Shown here in pieces: positions 36,735 to 45,170 of a stretch of DNA of 50,882 nucleotides. Origin of the DNA: a virus; the IMG/VR virus record IMGVR_UViG_3300027771_000023, positions 1 to 50,882 of that record, one strand, 5' to 3'. Below the pieces are notes generated by a model. It made no database searches and was not told the DNA's origin. It worked only from the letters and a program-made list of their open reading frames with translations. The position numbers were made by a program, and so were the translations under genes. Positions within the stretch are counted from its first letter, which is position 1. Each line of letters opens with the position of its first letter.

Positions 36735-38206
36735 TTTACTTTTATCCTTGTAATTTCGTAGTCAAACTCTTCCTCTGCATATATATTTATACGTTCTTGA
36801 AAATGATTTATTGTGAAGTTGCGTTTAGACTTGTGTGAGAAGTCATCTGCAATATCAAAAAGAGTAGCACTATCCTTAGTCTCACTCTTACGCAATCCCC
36901 TACCGATACTTTGTAGAGTACGAACTCTAGATTTACTAGGACTAGAGAAGATAATATTGTGTAGATTACGAATGTTAATACCAGTAGAGAAAGTACCATA
37001 AGATGCAACAATGATAGCATCCTTCTCGTTCTCTGTAATCGCACGAATGTCTTCCCTAGTCTTAGTGTCTGTCCCACCATAAACGTAGAATACCCTTCTA
37101 GTGGTAGCCGATCGAATCATCTCATGTAAGATGTTTCCATGTTTCTCTACGAATTGGAACAATACTAGTGTATTACCTTTTAGAGTAAGTGTCAAGTCTT
37201 TTATGAACTTATTTCTCTTTGCGTGTGTTACTATGTAATCCATCTCATCTTGATAGTTCATACCCTTAACAATCTTACACTCTTCATCAGAGTAAGTCAT
37301 AACCAAAGCTTTAATCTTAAATGAAGCAAGTGTCTTTGAATCAATCAACTTCTTTGTGGTTATAACTTTCTTCAGAGAACCAAACAGTCCTTCTAAAACT
37401 AAACGATGTGTTTGCATACCATCAAGTGTACCTGTCAAACCAAAACGATACTTACACTGATCTAGGTTAGTCAAGATAGAAGTCAAAGACTTTGCTTTAA
37501 ATAGATGAGCTTCATCACCGATAACCAATCCAAAACAGTCAAAGTATGACTTGGGCATTTTATACAGTGATTGCCATGTGGATATAACTACAGGATGTGT
37601 AACCTCTCTGTCATGTCCACTATACACCTTCTGCATGTTACCTTCACTCCAGCCATAATCAACAAAGTCTGAGTACATCTGTTCGACTAATGATGTTGTA
37701 GGAACAAGTATTAGTGTCCTGTCCTGTGGCTGTTCTCTCATCAGTAACTTATAGTACCTGACAAGAATATAGATTATGAGTGACTTACCCGAAGCAGTAG
37801 GACTAAGCAACAAAGCACGATGTTTTCTAATGGCAAAATCCACGGCATCCACTTGGTAGTCGCGTGGCACAATAGGGTTTCCTCTAGCTTTAAGCTTAAG
37901 TCCAGTGATGAACCCATTGAGTATTTCTCTATCCAGTTGTTTTTCATCTTTTAACTCCTTGCTAATTTCATATGGTTCTTCCCAATCCTCTAACCATTTC
38001 TCTAGGTATCCTAGAAGTCCAAGGTAAAGTTCTCCCGTTTGTGGAGAATATAGTCTTATTTTTCCATCCCATATCCGATTGCGATATGCCGGCATAAACT
38101 TAGCGCCAGGCACTTCGAATGTGAAATGGTCTGATAACGAACGAGCAGTAGAGGGTTCAGCTGATACTTCTAAGTACACCTCATTCTTCTTTGTAACTTT
38201 TGTCAC
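36731..38206 (-). CDS. uvsW: UvsW helicase (RNA-DNA and DNA helicase)
   Basis: 491 aa. The UvsW N-domain (about 1-95) includes VPGAKFMPAYRNRIWDGKIR; Walker A is LLSPTASGKSLI (133-144), then GDEAHLFKA (DEAH), GLTGTL and the motif VI SIGRGLRKS. It unwinds R-loops and branched DNA and, in T4, turns off origin-primed replication. Length matches T4 UvsW (about 500 aa). It lies directly after uvsY with no gap. Confidence 0.95.
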   Translation of the reverse strand: MTKVTKKNEVYLEVSAEPSTARSLSDHFTFEVPGAKFMPAYRNRIWDGKIRLYSPQTGELYLGLLGYLEKWLEDWEEPYEISKELKDEKQLDREILNGFITGLKLKARGNPIVPRDYQVDAVDFAIRKHRALLLSPTASGKSLIIYILVRYYKLLMREQPQDRTLILVPTTSLVEQMYSDFVDYGWSEGNMQKVYSGHDREVTHPVVISTWQSLYKMPKSYFDCFGLVIGDEAHLFKAKSLTSILTNLDQCKYRFGLTGTLDGMQTHRLVLEGLFGSLKKVITTKKLIDSKTLASFKIKALVMTYSDEECKIVKGMNYQDEMDYIVTHAKRNKFIKDLTLTLKGNTLVLFQFVEKHGNILHEMIRSATTRRVFYVYGGTDTKTREDIRAITENEKDAIIVASYGTFSTGINIRNLHNIIFSSPSKSRVRTLQSIGRGLRKSETKDSATLFDIADDFSHKSKRNFTINHFQERINIYAEEEFDYEITRIKVK

Positions 38207-38635
38207 TTATACAACACCATCTACAAATTTACGCCACTCTATTGCGTTTTTGATTTCCCAATTACGAGTGCCGACTTGTTTCAGAATACGTTCACAAGTA
38301 TCTTGACATACCTTGAAGTATTCTACTTTTTGTTTTGCTTTGATCAAGTCAATATCAGAATCCAGATATATGTGCAAGTCTGCTTTAAGTATTTTATGAT
38401 CGAATGGGTTGTCACGATAAACTGAAGCGTCAGACTTACCTCCATAGTACTCCCATTTATTTCTATAGAGCACATGATACTCGCCCTGTTTTAAGAGAAC
38501 TAGTTGTCTGAAGTTGTTGTATATGGTTAGGTATTTTTGGTGAAGTGATGCAGACTTCATAGACTCATCACCGAGTTCTAAGTTGTCCATCTTCAAGTCG
38601 TGTGCGGCTGATGCCTGCAAATCATCTAGTGTCAT
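38207..38635 (-). CDS. uvsY: UvsY recombination mediator
   Basis: 142 aa. Opens MTLDDLQASAAHDLKMD and contains YRNKWEYYGGKSD and ERILKQVGTRNWEIKNAIEW, as in T4 UvsY (137 aa). It loads UvsX on single-stranded DNA covered by gp32. It lies behind the late promoter at 38750-38757 and the structured leader at 38657-38744. Confidence 0.92.
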   Translation of the reverse strand: MTLDDLQASAAHDLKMDNLELGDESMKSASLHQKYLTIYNNFRQLVLLKQGEYHVLYRNKWEYYGGKSDASVYRDNPFDHKILKADLHIYLDSDIDLIKAKQKVEYFKVCQDTCERILKQVGTRNWEIKNAIEWRKFVDGVV

Positions 38636-38656
38636 AATATTTCCATGTTATAGAGT

Positions 38657-38744
38657 GTGAACAGGGTCAATCGAACTTACTGTTCTAAATATTCTCTTCT
38701 CAGAGAAGCAACTACGGGTGTCTAAGTCAAAATCCCCTGTTCAC
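38657..38744 (-). ncRNA. 88-nt foldable RNA at the start of the uvsY transcript
   Basis: The two ends are a perfect 10-bp inverted repeat (GTGAACAGGG with CCCTGTTCAC, minus strand). Inside lie a second pairing GACTTA/TAAGTT (one G-T) and an apical hairpin TTCTCT-GAGA-AGAGAA (6 bp, GNRA loop). The 5' G (38744) lies 6 nt after a TATAAATA box, where a T4 late transcript should begin. It has the length and a TTCGATT like a long-arm tRNA, but the T stem and D arm do not form, so it is not a tRNA. It may be a 5' leader structure or a stable small RNA. Folding was done by eye. Confidence 0.55.
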
Positions 38745-38749
38745 TATCT

Positions 38750-38757
38750 TATTTATA
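38750..38757 (-). promoter_or_regulatory. T4-type late promoter upstream of uvsY
   Basis: TATAAATA on the minus strand, placed so that the transcript would begin at about 38744, the first base of the 88-nt foldable RNA. Confidence 0.7.
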
Positions 38758-38776
38758 ATGATTTAATACTTTGGAT

Positions 38777-39346
38777 TTAAAGAACCTCAACTGAATAAGT
38801 ATCATAATTCATAGTTATTGTAGAAGTTAAATTTTGTGCTTCTACGTCCTTGGTGTCAAAATTCATACCAGCAAGAGATGTTGGATATGCATTCTTAAAG
38901 GTAATTTTTATGACAGGATTATTCTTGTTAGACATAATGGTTAAGGTTGCATCACTTGCTAGTGACGCCAAGCTTGCATTGACAGATGGTACAGAAGTTC
39001 TTATAGATGATGCGTCTGTAATAGCATTATCAAACTGTTCAGTACTTTCTGGAAAACCAATACCTACCATCCAATCATGTATTTCACGCCAATTGGATAA
39101 GTCCTCTTGTACATTAAATGACAACTCAATGGGTTCATAATTAATAGTGTCGCCCATCATAGGAAGAGAAGTGAATCTAGTGTTTAATACTGCGTCACCA
39201 GAAAATGCAATGCCTGGCAAGTTTGCTTCAGTGATGAAGTACTCTGTATTAGGTATCTTTAAAATAGAGAACTTAAACTGAGTTGGACGAGCCATATCAT
39301 AGTTAGTGGGTTGTCTATTTAATGGATTTTTATTAACAGTTGCCAT
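38777..39346 (-). CDS. Tail-tube (gp19-family)-like structural protein
   Basis: 189 aa. MARPTQFKFSILKIPNTEYF, EANLPGIAF and PIELSFNVQEDLSNWREIHDW follow the same plan as the tail tube at 45171-45701 (QFKV..., ATSLPGQTI, EFETWTT, MEKWMSG), so it appears to be a distant member of the gp19/gp54 tube fold. Possibly a baseplate-tube initiator or a virion protein of marine T4-like phages. It lies between gene 23 and uvsY, has its own late promoter (39374-39381) and a TAAGGAAAA site. Confidence 0.65.
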   Translation of the reverse strand: MATVNKNPLNRQPTNYDMARPTQFKFSILKIPNTEYFITEANLPGIAFSGDAVLNTRFTSLPMMGDTINYEPIELSFNVQEDLSNWREIHDWMVGIGFPESTEQFDNAITDASSIRTSVPSVNASLASLASDATLTIMSNKNNPVIKITFKNAYPTSLAGMNFDTKDVEAQNLTSTITMNYDTYSVEVL

Positions 39347-39373
39347 TGGTATTTTCCTTATTTTTCATACAAC

Positions 39374-39381
39374 TATTTATA
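39374..39381 (-). promoter_or_regulatory. T4-type late promoter for the tube-like gene
   Basis: TATAAATA on the minus strand, 28 nt upstream of the start at 39346 and immediately downstream of the gene 23 terminator. Confidence 0.78.
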
Positions 39382-39385
39382 AGAC

Positions 39386-39413
39386 AAAAAAAAGGAGAAC
39401 TCGAAAGTTCTCC
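39386..39413 (-). terminator. Rho-independent terminator after major capsid gene 23
   Basis: Minus strand GGAGAACT-TTCG-AGTTCTCC followed by eight T: an 8-bp perfect stem with the very stable UUCG loop. A textbook terminator, 22 nt after the gene 23 stop. Confidence 0.93.
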
Positions 39414-39435
39414 CTTTATATCAATAAACCGAAGT

Positions 39436-40752
39436 TTACATGATGTTGGTTACTTGTACTCGTCTGTAGTATACGTTGTCGTTAGCAGTCATTGCACCAC
39501 TACGAACAGTTGCACCGCCAGCAAATGGATTTGCTGTCATACCATAACGGGTCTTGAAACCAATCTTAGGTTGGAAGTTAGACTCACCAACCGCACGAAC
39601 CATCTGAAGAGGAACGTATGGGCAGTAGAACATACCAGCATCGTAAGGTGAAGTACCTTTGTAGCCAACTACGAAGAACTGTTTTGCAGCTCCGTTAGCA
39701 GCGTAGGGGTCGATATACACTTTGAAGCGTCCGTTTAGAACACCAGCAAATGTGTTACCAGAATCATCAACATTCAAGTTGTTGCTTAGGGCAGGAGCAT
39801 AGTCCAACTGTCCAGCCATCTGCAAGGCAGATGCAACATCAGAAGAACAGATAATCATGTTACCCTTTCCTCTACGAGTCTGTTGTGCGATTACGTTAGC
39901 TTCACGTTCTACTTGGAACATTAGTCCCTTAAACTTCTCAACACTCCAACGGCCGTTAGAATCAACGTCCATATCGAAGATACCACCAGCTGCGGTATCA
40001 ACTTGTGCGCCAGGCTTTGCAACTACATACACTGTACGAACAACTTCGCGGTTGATTTCTGCGAGAAGTTCAGTAGAAAGGATGTTTGCAAGTTCTGTCT
40101 CAGCGTCCAAACCATGAATCGCTTTAAGGTCTTGTGCAAGTTCCATTGTGTATTCAGCTTTAAGAGCTCGGGTTGTAGCAGTTACAGTCTGCTTTTCGAT
40201 TGAGAAAGACATCTCAGCGAATGCATTGTTAGCTGCATCACCTAATGCTTCACCGAAAGCAAGACTAGCACCAGCATCAGCAGTATAAGCGCCTGGCGAA
40301 CCATCGTTTAATACAGCAGGGTTAGTTTCACTGTTAGATGAAGTACCTGCACTGCCTGGAATGTTGCTATCAGCATCGTTTGCAGAGAAAGCAGATTCTG
40401 GTTCAGCGTACATTGACTCTGCGCCAGTTTTGCTCTTGAAGCGTGAACGCATTGCAAAGATAAGACCAGTTGGTCCTGTCATTGGTTGCACACCAGCAAT
40501 ATCATAAGCGATAAGGTTTGGCATGGCGCGGCGAACTAGTGAGATCATAATTGGATCCCAGTTAGCTGAACCTGATGAGTTGTTTGCAGGCGCAGCTTCT
40601 GATAAGAAGGCTCCGTCTTCACGCATTGATTTTTCTTGGTTTTCTAAGATAACAGTGGTTACTGCCCTTTTGTAAGCATCACCGATTTTTGGTAAATCTG
40701 TGTGTTCTAGGACTGGCTGCCACTTTTCCTGTAGATGTTCTGTCTGGAACAT
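39436..40752 (-). CDS. 23: Major capsid protein (T4 gp23)
   Basis: 438 aa. Opens MFQTEHLQEKWQPVLEHTDL; ends YRRVQVTNIM. The prohead-protease site is visible as FLSE-A (cut after Glu52), so the mature protein would start AAPANNSS. Inside are PMTGPTGLIFAMRSRF and KGNMIICSSDVASAL, which agree with T4-like gp23. It forms the head lattice. Late promoter at 40784-40791, terminator at 39386-39413. Length is shorter than T4 gp23 (521 aa), as usual in marine relatives. Confidence 0.96.
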   Translation of the reverse strand: MFQTEHLQEKWQPVLEHTDLPKIGDAYKRAVTTVILENQEKSMREDGAFLSEAAPANNSSGSANWDPIMISLVRRAMPNLIAYDIAGVQPMTGPTGLIFAMRSRFKSKTGAESMYAEPESAFSANDADSNIPGSAGTSSNSETNPAVLNDGSPGAYTADAGASLAFGEALGDAANNAFAEMSFSIEKQTVTATTRALKAEYTMELAQDLKAIHGLDAETELANILSTELLAEINREVVRTVYVVAKPGAQVDTAAGGIFDMDVDSNGRWSVEKFKGLMFQVEREANVIAQQTRRGKGNMIICSSDVASALQMAGQLDYAPALSNNLNVDDSGNTFAGVLNGRFKVYIDPYAANGAAKQFFVVGYKGTSPYDAGMFYCPYVPLQMVRAVGESNFQPKIGFKTRYGMTANPFAGGATVRSGAMTANDNVYYRRVQVTNIM

Positions 40753-40783
40753 TTTTAGTTCTCCTTGTTTGAGATTGTAATAT

Positions 40784-40791
40784 TATTTATA
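40784..40791 (-). promoter_or_regulatory. T4-type late promoter for gene 23
   Basis: TATAAATA on the minus strand, 32 nt upstream of the gene 23 start. Confidence 0.82.
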
Positions 40792-40794
40792 AAA

Positions 40795-40812
40795 AACGAA
40801 TCTTTCATCGTT
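40795..40812 (-). terminator. Weak hairpin terminator after scaffold gene 22
   Basis: Minus strand AACGA / TCGTT (5 bp, 8-nt loop) followed by a run of T that merges with the gene 23 late promoter. The stem is short, so termination would be partial. Confidence 0.4.
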
Positions 40813-41978
40813 TAGTCGTTAACTCGCTTTACATTTTTGGTAATCGCACTCATATAAGCACTCATAGCACCAGTGGTATCAAAAGATTCTAGATGCTCTT
40901 CAACATCATCTACTGATTCAGCGACAGTTGTTGCCTTAGGAAAATAACTTTCCTTTAGCGTTTCTAATTTTGCAGCGAAACTTTCTTCCGTTGTAAAATC
41001 TACATCTTCTGCGAGGGACTTAAACTTTTCAGCTTCAGTGTCAGCGAGGTCAGATGAAATTTGCGAAAAGACAGATTCACGAACCAATACGTCTTTTTCA
41101 CTTTTCAATGAAGCGGACTTAGCGATTTGTTCATTCAATTTATCTTCTAGCTCACCAATCTGTGTAGACTGTTGACCTAAAATGTCATACTTCTCGTCTG
41201 GTACATCTATATAGTGTTCTTCAAATAGTGATTTCAAACCAGAAATAAAGTCTTCTGCGATTTCACCCTTCAGTCCACGTTCAATAGCAATTTCATTCTC
41301 TTTCATCCACTCTTCTACAACGTAGTTCATGTATGCATCGACTTTTTCAGTCAATTCAGTTTGAATAGATTCAACTTCTTCAGCAATCTCTTGCGTCTTA
41401 GCTTGTTCAATTCTAACTATTTCGGAACGAAGTTTTGATTTTACAGCAGCTTCAAAGATTGTTGATGCTTTTTCTTTAAATTCTTCAGAAAGGTCTTCAC
41501 CTTGTACAAGTGCAGTTACATCTTCAGAAACATCTACAGTTGATAAACGATCTTCCAAAGTAGCTTCATCTACCTCTTCTGTGTCATCTTCGTCTTCATC
41601 TTCATCGTTGTTCATTGCTTCGTATGACGCTTTCAGTTCAGCTGCTTTCATGCCTTCCATCTTGGAATACATTGCTTTCAACATTTCTGCTTTGGTCATA
41701 TTCTTGCCTTCATCCAGTTCATCACCTTCGTGATTGAGTTCAGAGTCTTCTTTGGTTTGCTTAGGGGCCGCTGCCTTTTTAGACTTTGCAGATGCCTTCT
41801 TACCTATACTGTCTGTTGAATCTGGTTCAACTACAGCTTTACCCAAATCTTCTACTTCACCCTCTGGCTTTTCCATCGAATCCCCTTTACCAGCACCATC
41901 GGTAACTTTTTTTGCTTCTTCAAGCTCCAAACTTACCTGTGCTTCCAGTTCTGCGATTGTCTTGTCTAGTTCTGACAT
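40812..41978 (-). CDS. 22: Prohead scaffold core protein (T4 gp22)
   Basis: 388 aa from ATG 41978 (MSELDKTIAELEAQV) with AAGGAGATC upstream; the longer frame crosses the late promoter and is rejected. Highly acidic with Lys-rich segments and long coiled coils (EIVRIEQAKTQEIAEEVESI), the composition of gp22. It contains several L/I-x-E sites (for example DELDEGK), fitting its destruction by gp21 during maturation. Position between 21 and 23 is as in T4. Longer than T4 gp22 (269 aa), mainly through an extended acidic/Lys N-terminal region. Confidence 0.9.
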   Translation of the reverse strand: MSELDKTIAELEAQVSLELEEAKKVTDGAGKGDSMEKPEGEVEDLGKAVVEPDSTDSIGKKASAKSKKAAAPKQTKEDSELNHEGDELDEGKNMTKAEMLKAMYSKMEGMKAAELKASYEAMNNDEDEDEDDTEEVDEATLEDRLSTVDVSEDVTALVQGEDLSEEFKEKASTIFEAAVKSKLRSEIVRIEQAKTQEIAEEVESIQTELTEKVDAYMNYVVEEWMKENEIAIERGLKGEIAEDFISGLKSLFEEHYIDVPDEKYDILGQQSTQIGELEDKLNEQIAKSASLKSEKDVLVRESVFSQISSDLADTEAEKFKSLAEDVDFTTEESFAAKLETLKESYFPKATTVAESVDDVEEHLESFDTTGAMSAYMSAITKNVKRVND

Positions 41979-42015
41979 TCGGATCTCCTTGAGTTGTTTT
42001 GTCTTATCATAATCA

Positions 42016-42023
42016 TATTTATA
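42016..42023 (-). promoter_or_regulatory. T4-type late promoter for gene 22
   Basis: TATAAATA on the minus strand, 38 nt upstream of the gene 22 start and just after the gene 21 stop. Confidence 0.78.
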
Positions 42024-42027
42024 ATAA

Positions 42028-42675
42028 TTAAAGTTTCGACATAAATTTAGCGAAGGCGAGTGCGGAAACATTTGACAGTCCCTTTCGTACACCTTCATTT
42101 ATGTCCTGTTTGATTTCATTAACATCTACTTCTCGTAGAATGCCGTTGTTCCAAATCCACTCCTTACCTTCCATAATACCTTCAACGAAGGCTTGTGGGG
42201 CAGAAGGGTCTGCAACAATATCTGCCGCAGTGGCAAGATAAAAATCATTTTTCACATAAGATGCACCGCCCTTAGATTCGATAGACCCCATACCTCTTGA
42301 AGAGACACCAAGTTTACCACCATCTTTGATTAGTGCTTTCGCAATTTCCCCCATCGGAGTTGAGAGCAATTTTGCTTCACCGACAAAGTTCTTTCCATCC
42401 GCTTCCAGTTTTGTGATCATGTGCGATACTCTGTCAAGATTGACAGTAGGGCCTTCTGGATGACCCAGTTCTCCAAACGCACGACCTTCAGCAACAAATT
42501 CTTTGTTATAACGTGCTACTTCTTTAGATAGCACATCCATTGGGTAGACACGACCATTTCGGTTTTTCATGTCTGCCTGCATAAAGATTCCACGAATCTT
42601 CATATCTTTACCACCACCTTCCTTTTCTTCGGTGATGTATTCTACGTCTTGTATAGTTTCTGCAATGAGTTTCAT
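42028..42675 (-). CDS. 21: Prohead maturation protease (T4 gp21)
   Basis: 215 aa. A serine protease of the herpesvirus/phage prohead type: His72 in LGHPEGPT, Ser in KLGVSSRGMG (125/126) and an acid in VADPSAP. It cuts core proteins and capsid after L/I-x-E sites; its own N-terminus has EYITE at 12-16, a likely self-cleavage point. This protease explains the LDE/ITE/LSE sites in the genes at 5-17 kb. Length matches T4 gp21 (212 aa). Confidence 0.94.
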   Translation of the reverse strand: MKLIAETIQDVEYITEEKEGGGKDMKIRGIFMQADMKNRNGRVYPMDVLSKEVARYNKEFVAEGRAFGELGHPEGPTVNLDRVSHMITKLEADGKNFVGEAKLLSTPMGEIAKALIKDGGKLGVSSRGMGSIESKGGASYVKNDFYLATAADIVADPSAPQAFVEGIMEGKEWIWNNGILREVDVNEIKQDINEGVRKGLSNVSALAFAKFMSKL

Positions 42676-42687
42676 TTCAATTCCCCT

Positions 42688-43182
42688 TTAAGGCTGACTA
42701 CCAACGGCTGTACAACTCATTGCAGCAGAACATGCAATAGTATCGCTTGATCTTTTGTCTATAAAAATTACTTGGTTTGCGACCAATACCACTGTTCCAG
42801 CATATGTCTTTGTACAAGTAATCGTATGGTTCTGTGAACTACCATCAGTCAAACTTAATACTACGTTATTTTGTGCATTTTCAAATGTAGTTGCAAGACT
42901 AACTGTATTTGCATCTACCTTCCTAACAAAAAACAATCCAACACCTGCTAACTCAGCAATAACAGTTCCACTACCAGCAGAATACTGAACTTCATCTCCT
43001 GTAATAAAACCATGACTTGAAATTGTAATTGCAGCACCAGCAACAGCAGAAGCTGCGTTAAATGTACCAAGTGGCGCGGCAACAGTAACTGTTCCAGCGT
43101 TAGTCGCATTGACTCTAACTCTTGTTGCTCTACCTATTGTAGACGCGCCTGTTATGGCAGCGGCGGCTCCTTTTAAAATCAT
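42688..43182 (-). CDS. Virion structural protein between 68 and 21
   Basis: 164 aa. Opens MILKGAAAAITGASTIG and ends AMSCTAVGSQP, with a Thr/Val/Ala-rich beta pattern. A middle segment (GSGTVIAELAGVGLFFVRKV) resembles a repeated Ig-like insertion of marine phage structural proteins. I recall similar proteins (MILK-x-AAAAI) inserted at this site in T4-like marine phages; the role is probably a head decoration or vertex component. No catalytic motif. Confidence 0.65.
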   Translation of the reverse strand: MILKGAAAAITGASTIGRATRVRVNATNAGTVTVAAPLGTFNAASAVAGAAITISSHGFITGDEVQYSAGSGTVIAELAGVGLFFVRKVDANTVSLATTFENAQNNVVLSLTDGSSQNHTITCTKTYAGTVVLVANQVIFIDKRSSDTIACSAAMSCTAVGSQP

Positions 43183-43193
43183 ATCAGTATTTC

Positions 43194-43442
43194 CTAAATT
43201 GTAAGCATTTCTTTTTCGAAATAGTCCATAAGTGCCTTGGTAGGTACTTTGAAATTCTTAGAAACACTGTTTATTGTTTTCTCAAAGGTATTTAGGAAAT
43301 CTGTAGGTTTAGAATCCATTTCCTTGAAAATAGCGTCAACAGCCTTCTTCATCTGCGGAGATAATTTCTTATACTCCTTAGATGCTTTGTGCTCGTCATT
43401 CTCTGGTAAGTTCTGTATGAACTGGGAGAGAGTTTTACTCAC
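43194..43442 (-). CDS. 68: Prohead core protein gp68-like
   Basis: 82 aa starting at GTG 43442 (read as Met-SKTLSQFIQ). The opening MSKTLSQFIQNLPENDEHK, Lys-rich and helical throughout, with the position between 67 and 21 suggest T4 gp68, a minor prohead core component that affects head shape. Similarity is positional and compositional more than sequence-based. It overlaps the gp67-like gene by 8 nt. Confidence 0.65.
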   Translation of the reverse strand: MSKTLSQFIQNLPENDEHKASKEYKKLSPQMKKAVDAIFKEMDSKPTDFLNTFEKTINSVSKNFKVPTKALMDYFEKEMLTI

Positions 43443-43611
43443 TATCTTCTACCTCTGGAATGTGATGTGTCACAAAAGTTTGTGCAACATCTACTCTTCT
43501 TTTTTCTAATGCATCACCAACTTTAGAAGCAAGTGCTGTGTTAAAATGTGTTTCTGCTGCAAGGTTGTCACCTGTTGCAATAGAATTCACGAAATCTTGT
43601 ACATTATCCAT
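43435..43611 (-). CDS. 67: Prohead core protein gp67-like
   Basis: 58 aa, ATG 43611 to TAA 43435. MDNVQDFVNSIATGDNLAAE, then THFNTALASKVGDALEKRR and an acidic end IPEVEDSE. It matches a short gp67-type core protein recalled from T4-like marine phages (T4 gp67 is 80 aa) and occupies the gene 67 position directly after portal 20. An AGAGGA site lies 10 nt upstream of the ATG. Confidence 0.7.
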   Translation of the reverse strand: MDNVQDFVNSIATGDNLAAETHFNTALASKVGDALEKRRVDVAQTFVTHHIPEVEDSE

Positions 43612-43612
43612 C

Positions 43613-43620
43613 TATTTATA
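43613..43620 (-). promoter_or_regulatory. TATAAATA box before gene 67
   Basis: A perfect late box on the minus strand, but only 1 nt from the ATG of gene 67, so a transcript from here would start inside gene 67. It would serve gene 68 and beyond, or be a chance match in the ribosome-site region. Confidence 0.45.
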
Positions 43621-43627
43621 TCCTCTA

Positions 43628-45118
43628 TTATTCATCATCTTCTAATTCAGTATCATCTGAATCCATCTCAGACTTATTCTGAGAATCAATTTCACTAATT
43701 TCTTCATCAGTCATTCGAAGAATTTTCTTCTTAACATATTCCTGTGAGAAGTATGTACCAACATACGATTCGATTTGACCAAGCATATCTAGCCTTTCTC
43801 TAAGAATCTCAGCATTCTTGAGTTCTGTAAAGTGTCCATCTTGCAAAAAGTCAAACTGGATATGTTCTTTTAACTTATCCCACTCATCAAGTGCAATAAC
43901 ACCTTTGAGTAGTAGTTGTGTCCTAAGCATATCTGAAAAAACAACTGAGAACTTCTTGCGAAGTCTTCCGACAAACTTGGTAAATTTAAGTTCATCCCTT
44001 GTAATGTTATCAGAACGTCCAATCTGGAATCCAGACTCTTCTGCAAGTCTAGACACTGGAACATTTAGTGAACGATACAGTTTCTTTTGGAAGTATGTGA
44101 TATCATCAATCTCACCAAGGTTTGAACCGCCTGGCAAAGTTGTAATCTCAGTACCCCTACCACCTTCTCTACGAGGTAGCCAGAAGTCTTCCAGCATTGA
44201 CATGTGGTTTCTATCATCTCTAATTTCACCAGTTTTCGCATCGTAAACCATCTTGTTTCGATAACGATTCATCACATCTTTTAGATATGATTCTGCTTTC
44301 ATCTTTGGTAGATTACCCACATCAATATAAAATATACGTCTTTCTGGTGCGCGAGAGATACGATAGATAACTAACGAGTCCTCAATCATACGCAACTGAT
44401 TGACAGGTTTGATTGCCTTGTTTAAATGTGAAAGAACAGCACCCTTAGACATATCAACAAGTCCAGATGGTGCATAGGTAATAGAATCATCAGTAATCTT
44501 TACACCTTGTGTTGCTCCACCAGCTTCACTCCAACCAGCTGGATTGTATAGATAATATGGAGTAACTTTAGTTACCACATCCATACCAGTTGCTTGGTCT
44601 CTTTCTTTATTAGTTTCTCGTACTTTTTTAATCTTACGAGGGTCAACATATCGAACTTCCTTAATACCCTTGCGAGGGTTTTTAGGGTCGATAATTTTAT
44701 GATAGTAAAGTCTACCATCAACATACCATCGTCTGAAAATGTCGTGTCCTTTAGCATTAAAATCTAATAAGTGAAGAACCTCATGGAATTCCTCACGAAT
44801 TTTAGTTTTAATTTTTGGGGAGACAGGCAAACGATCCAACAAAATAGATACTGACATATCCCTTTCATCAGAAACGATTGCTTCATTTGTAATATCTTCT
44901 ATCGCACTATCACACTCTGGTTGTTGTGCAATGTCACGATACCTTTTTATTAACGCAATCTCAGTTTTTTCTTGTCCGTCCATATCTAGAACAGATGCAT
45001 AATGTCCACCGCCTGATACTACATCAAGGGTTCCATCATCAGAAGCAGGGGGAGTGAATCCATCATTCCCCCCTTCCTTACCTGATTTTGTTATTTTGAA
45101 ACCGAATAGTTCCGCCAT
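43628..45118 (-). CDS. 20: Portal vertex protein (T4 gp20)
   Basis: 496 aa. Contains EKTEIALIKRYRDIAQQPEC, AIEDITNEAIV, VRYVDPRKIKKVRE, SLVIYRISRAPERRIFYIDV, GNLPKMKAESYL and FQKKLYRSLNVPVSRL, typical of T4-like gp20, the 12-fold ring for DNA entry and tail attachment. Length matches T4 gp20 (524 aa). The end is acidic (MDSDDTELEDDE). Confidence 0.95.
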   Translation of the reverse strand: MAELFGFKITKSGKEGGNDGFTPPASDDGTLDVVSGGGHYASVLDMDGQEKTEIALIKRYRDIAQQPECDSAIEDITNEAIVSDERDMSVSILLDRLPVSPKIKTKIREEFHEVLHLLDFNAKGHDIFRRWYVDGRLYYHKIIDPKNPRKGIKEVRYVDPRKIKKVRETNKERDQATGMDVVTKVTPYYLYNPAGWSEAGGATQGVKITDDSITYAPSGLVDMSKGAVLSHLNKAIKPVNQLRMIEDSLVIYRISRAPERRIFYIDVGNLPKMKAESYLKDVMNRYRNKMVYDAKTGEIRDDRNHMSMLEDFWLPRREGGRGTEITTLPGGSNLGEIDDITYFQKKLYRSLNVPVSRLAEESGFQIGRSDNITRDELKFTKFVGRLRKKFSVVFSDMLRTQLLLKGVIALDEWDKLKEHIQFDFLQDGHFTELKNAEILRERLDMLGQIESYVGTYFSQEYVKKKILRMTDEEISEIDSQNKSEMDSDDTELEDDE

Positions 45119-45170
45119 ACTATAACTCTCCTAATTTTACCTTACTATTTAGTAAGTATAAAAAGCAGGA

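Noticed and set aside
36784-36791. Late promoter TATAAATA inside uvsW
   Set aside because: It is within the coding end of uvsW and about 50 nt upstream of a gene already coupled to uvsW; chance occurrence in AT-rich DNA is more likely.
38657-38744. tRNA gene (88 nt with paired ends and a TTCGATT loop)
   Set aside because: The T stem (GTAAG against GACCC) does not pair, the D arm lacks its conserved bases and no 5+7+5 anticodon arm forms on either strand.
41979-42098. Longer start for scaffold gene 22
   Set aside because: The extension crosses the TATAAATA late promoter and the gene 21 end; ATG 41978 has a strong ribosome site.
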